The notes beneath the pieces are model-generated. The model ran no database searches, was not told where the DNA came from, and saw nothing but the letters and a program-made list of their open reading frames with translations. Shown piece by piece: positions 34,893 through 36,133 of a DNA stretch of 36,133 bases. A program made the translations under genes and the position numbers. Numbering within the stretch: position 1 is the stretch's first letter; the number at the start of each line of letters is the position of its first letter. Source of the DNA: Poronia punctata. Lineage: Eukaryota > Ascomycota > Sordariomycetes > Xylariales > Xylariaceae. The stretch is from assembly GCA_022579005.1 (NCBI GenBank), contig MU401771.1, positions 1 through 36,133 on the forward strand, in the 5' to 3' direction.

Positions 34893-36133
34893 ATAAAGCG
34901 TACATTTTTATAAAAAGCTATACTTTTATAGTAATAGCTTAATAAGTGCATTATTACTAATATTAATATAGTATTTAGTTTTAGCTATAACGTTTATATA
35001 TTATTTTTTAAAATTAAATAAGCTTAAAAATTTCTTTATATACTAGTTTAATAACGCCTAGATTTTAAGGTTTTAAAGCGTTACTTTATATTACTTAACT
35101 TTTATTACTAGCTTTATAATGCTTAGTATATAAGTTATACTTATTTAAATTAGCTTTAAAATGCTTAAATAAGCTAATTTTAAGCTTATAGCTACAATAT
35201 TATATATTAGTATTATTATAAGCTTACTTTTAAAGTTTATAAACATAATAACTTTAAATTAGCTATATATTATAAATATGCTACTTTACTTATAAAACTT
35301 TTGCTTATTAATAGTTAATTTATTAAAAAACATGCTATTTAATACTACGCTACTAGTTATTAACTATTTACTTAATTTATAATTGTTTATATTAATTTAT
35401 TTTACTTTAACTTTGCAATTTTTTACTACTTATAAGCTTTAATCTTTTACTTTATATATTTAATTTTTATATTAAAAGTTATAAAACTTTAGCTATACTA
35501 TAAAGCTTTTAAAAACGTAATAATAAGTATAGTTATAGTTAAAAAACACTATAAAAGCGCTTTTATTGCTAAGCATAGCTTTAAAAATATTATAACAATT
35601 AAAGTAACTATTATATAACTTTTTTTATTTTAGTTATAGTTTATTTACGCTCTTATTTTATTAAAATAATAAAATAAAGCTGTTTTATTAGTTATTTATT
35701 ACTATAATAGCTTATTTAAAAATATTATGCTCTTTATTACTATTAAGCTATTATTTTAGCACAATACTACTTTTACTTTTTTTATTATTTAGCTTATTAG
35801 CTTAATAGCTATTAAAACAAGTTTTTTTGCATAGTTTTTAGCTACTTATAAGCTTGCAAGCTTGCTTATATATTATACTTTTAATAGTTACTACTTAGCC
35901 TTTTTTTGCAGGCTTAGCATCTTAGCAGCTTTATATAAGTATTTTATTGCGTTTTTTTTAAACTTATAGTTAGCTATTATATAGCTTTTTTTATTATAAC
36001 TATAATATATTAATTATTTACTTTTAGCTATAAAACCCTTTTTTATATTATTAGTTTTTTTATAAATATAACTTATATTATAATTATTATATTAAAAGTT
36101 AAAAATAGTTAACTAAAGTCTTTTTATTAAGTT
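34893..36133. other. RIP-degraded AT-rich DNA to the window edge
   Basis: No gene or domain could be assigned. On the minus strand near 35.85-35.96 kb a helix-rich stop-broken stretch (KAAKMLSLQKKAK) hints at a former protein region, but I cannot name it. It is probably the continuation of 25230-28087 beyond the gypsy insertion. Confidence 0.5.

Noticed and set aside
1..36133. CRISPR arrays, bacterial operons, tRNA or rRNA genes
   Set aside because: I saw no regularly spaced repeats with unique spacers, no bacterial gene layout, and no tRNA T-loop with a matching acceptor stem in the gene islands.

Overview
The window looks like a piece of a filamentous ascomycete (Pezizomycotina) nuclear genome. 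Two gene-bearing islands of ordinary base composition (about 9.93-12.33 kb and 20.40-25.09 kb) sit in very AT-rich DNA; one line I counted, 1-60, has 6 G/C out of 60. In that DNA the dinucleotides CA and TG are nearly absent while GC, CG, CT and AG persist. This is the footprint of repeat-induced point mutation (RIP, CpA to TpA on both strands). The short introns (59-109 bp) with CTRAC/CTAAC-like branch sites and the two protein families fit the same group. Sordariomycetes is my guess at class; the sequence does not prove it.

Layout. 1-1.9 kb: decayed AT-rich DNA of unknown origin. 1.9-3.18 kb: an LTR-like R-U5 segment followed by decayed DNA. 3.179-9.461 kb: a complete but RIP-destroyed Ty1/copia-type LTR retrotransposon with paired LTRs, a 5-bp target duplication and a reverse transcriptase (RT) remnant. 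9.945-12.168 kb (minus): an intact four-exon CLPTM1-family gene. 12.335-20.380 kb (minus): a RIP-destroyed non-LTR (LINE) element with RT remnants and a 17-bp target duplication. 20.40-21.85 kb: upstream region of the second gene. 21.853-22.658 kb (plus): an intact two-exon LOG-family gene. 22.66-25.09 kb: ordinary-composition DNA with no convincing gene. 25.09-28.09 kb: decayed DNA. 28.088-34.892 kb (plus): a RIP-destroyed Ty3/gypsy element with LTRs and RT, RNase H, integrase and chromodomain remnants all in one reading phase. 34.9-36.13 kb: decayed DNA, probably what the gypsy element was inserted into.

How it fits together. CLPTM1 (minus) and LOG (plus) are divergently transcribed. Taking out the LINE and one copy of its target duplication leaves about 1.6 kb between the two start codons. 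The LINE therefore landed in a shared upstream region, 166 bp from the CLPTM1 start codon. Both genes kept intact reading frames although they are enclosed by RIP-mutated, probably heterochromatic, DNA. I found no new defence or metabolic system. The interest lies in the readable history of insertions and mutation, and in two apparently working genes surviving inside it.
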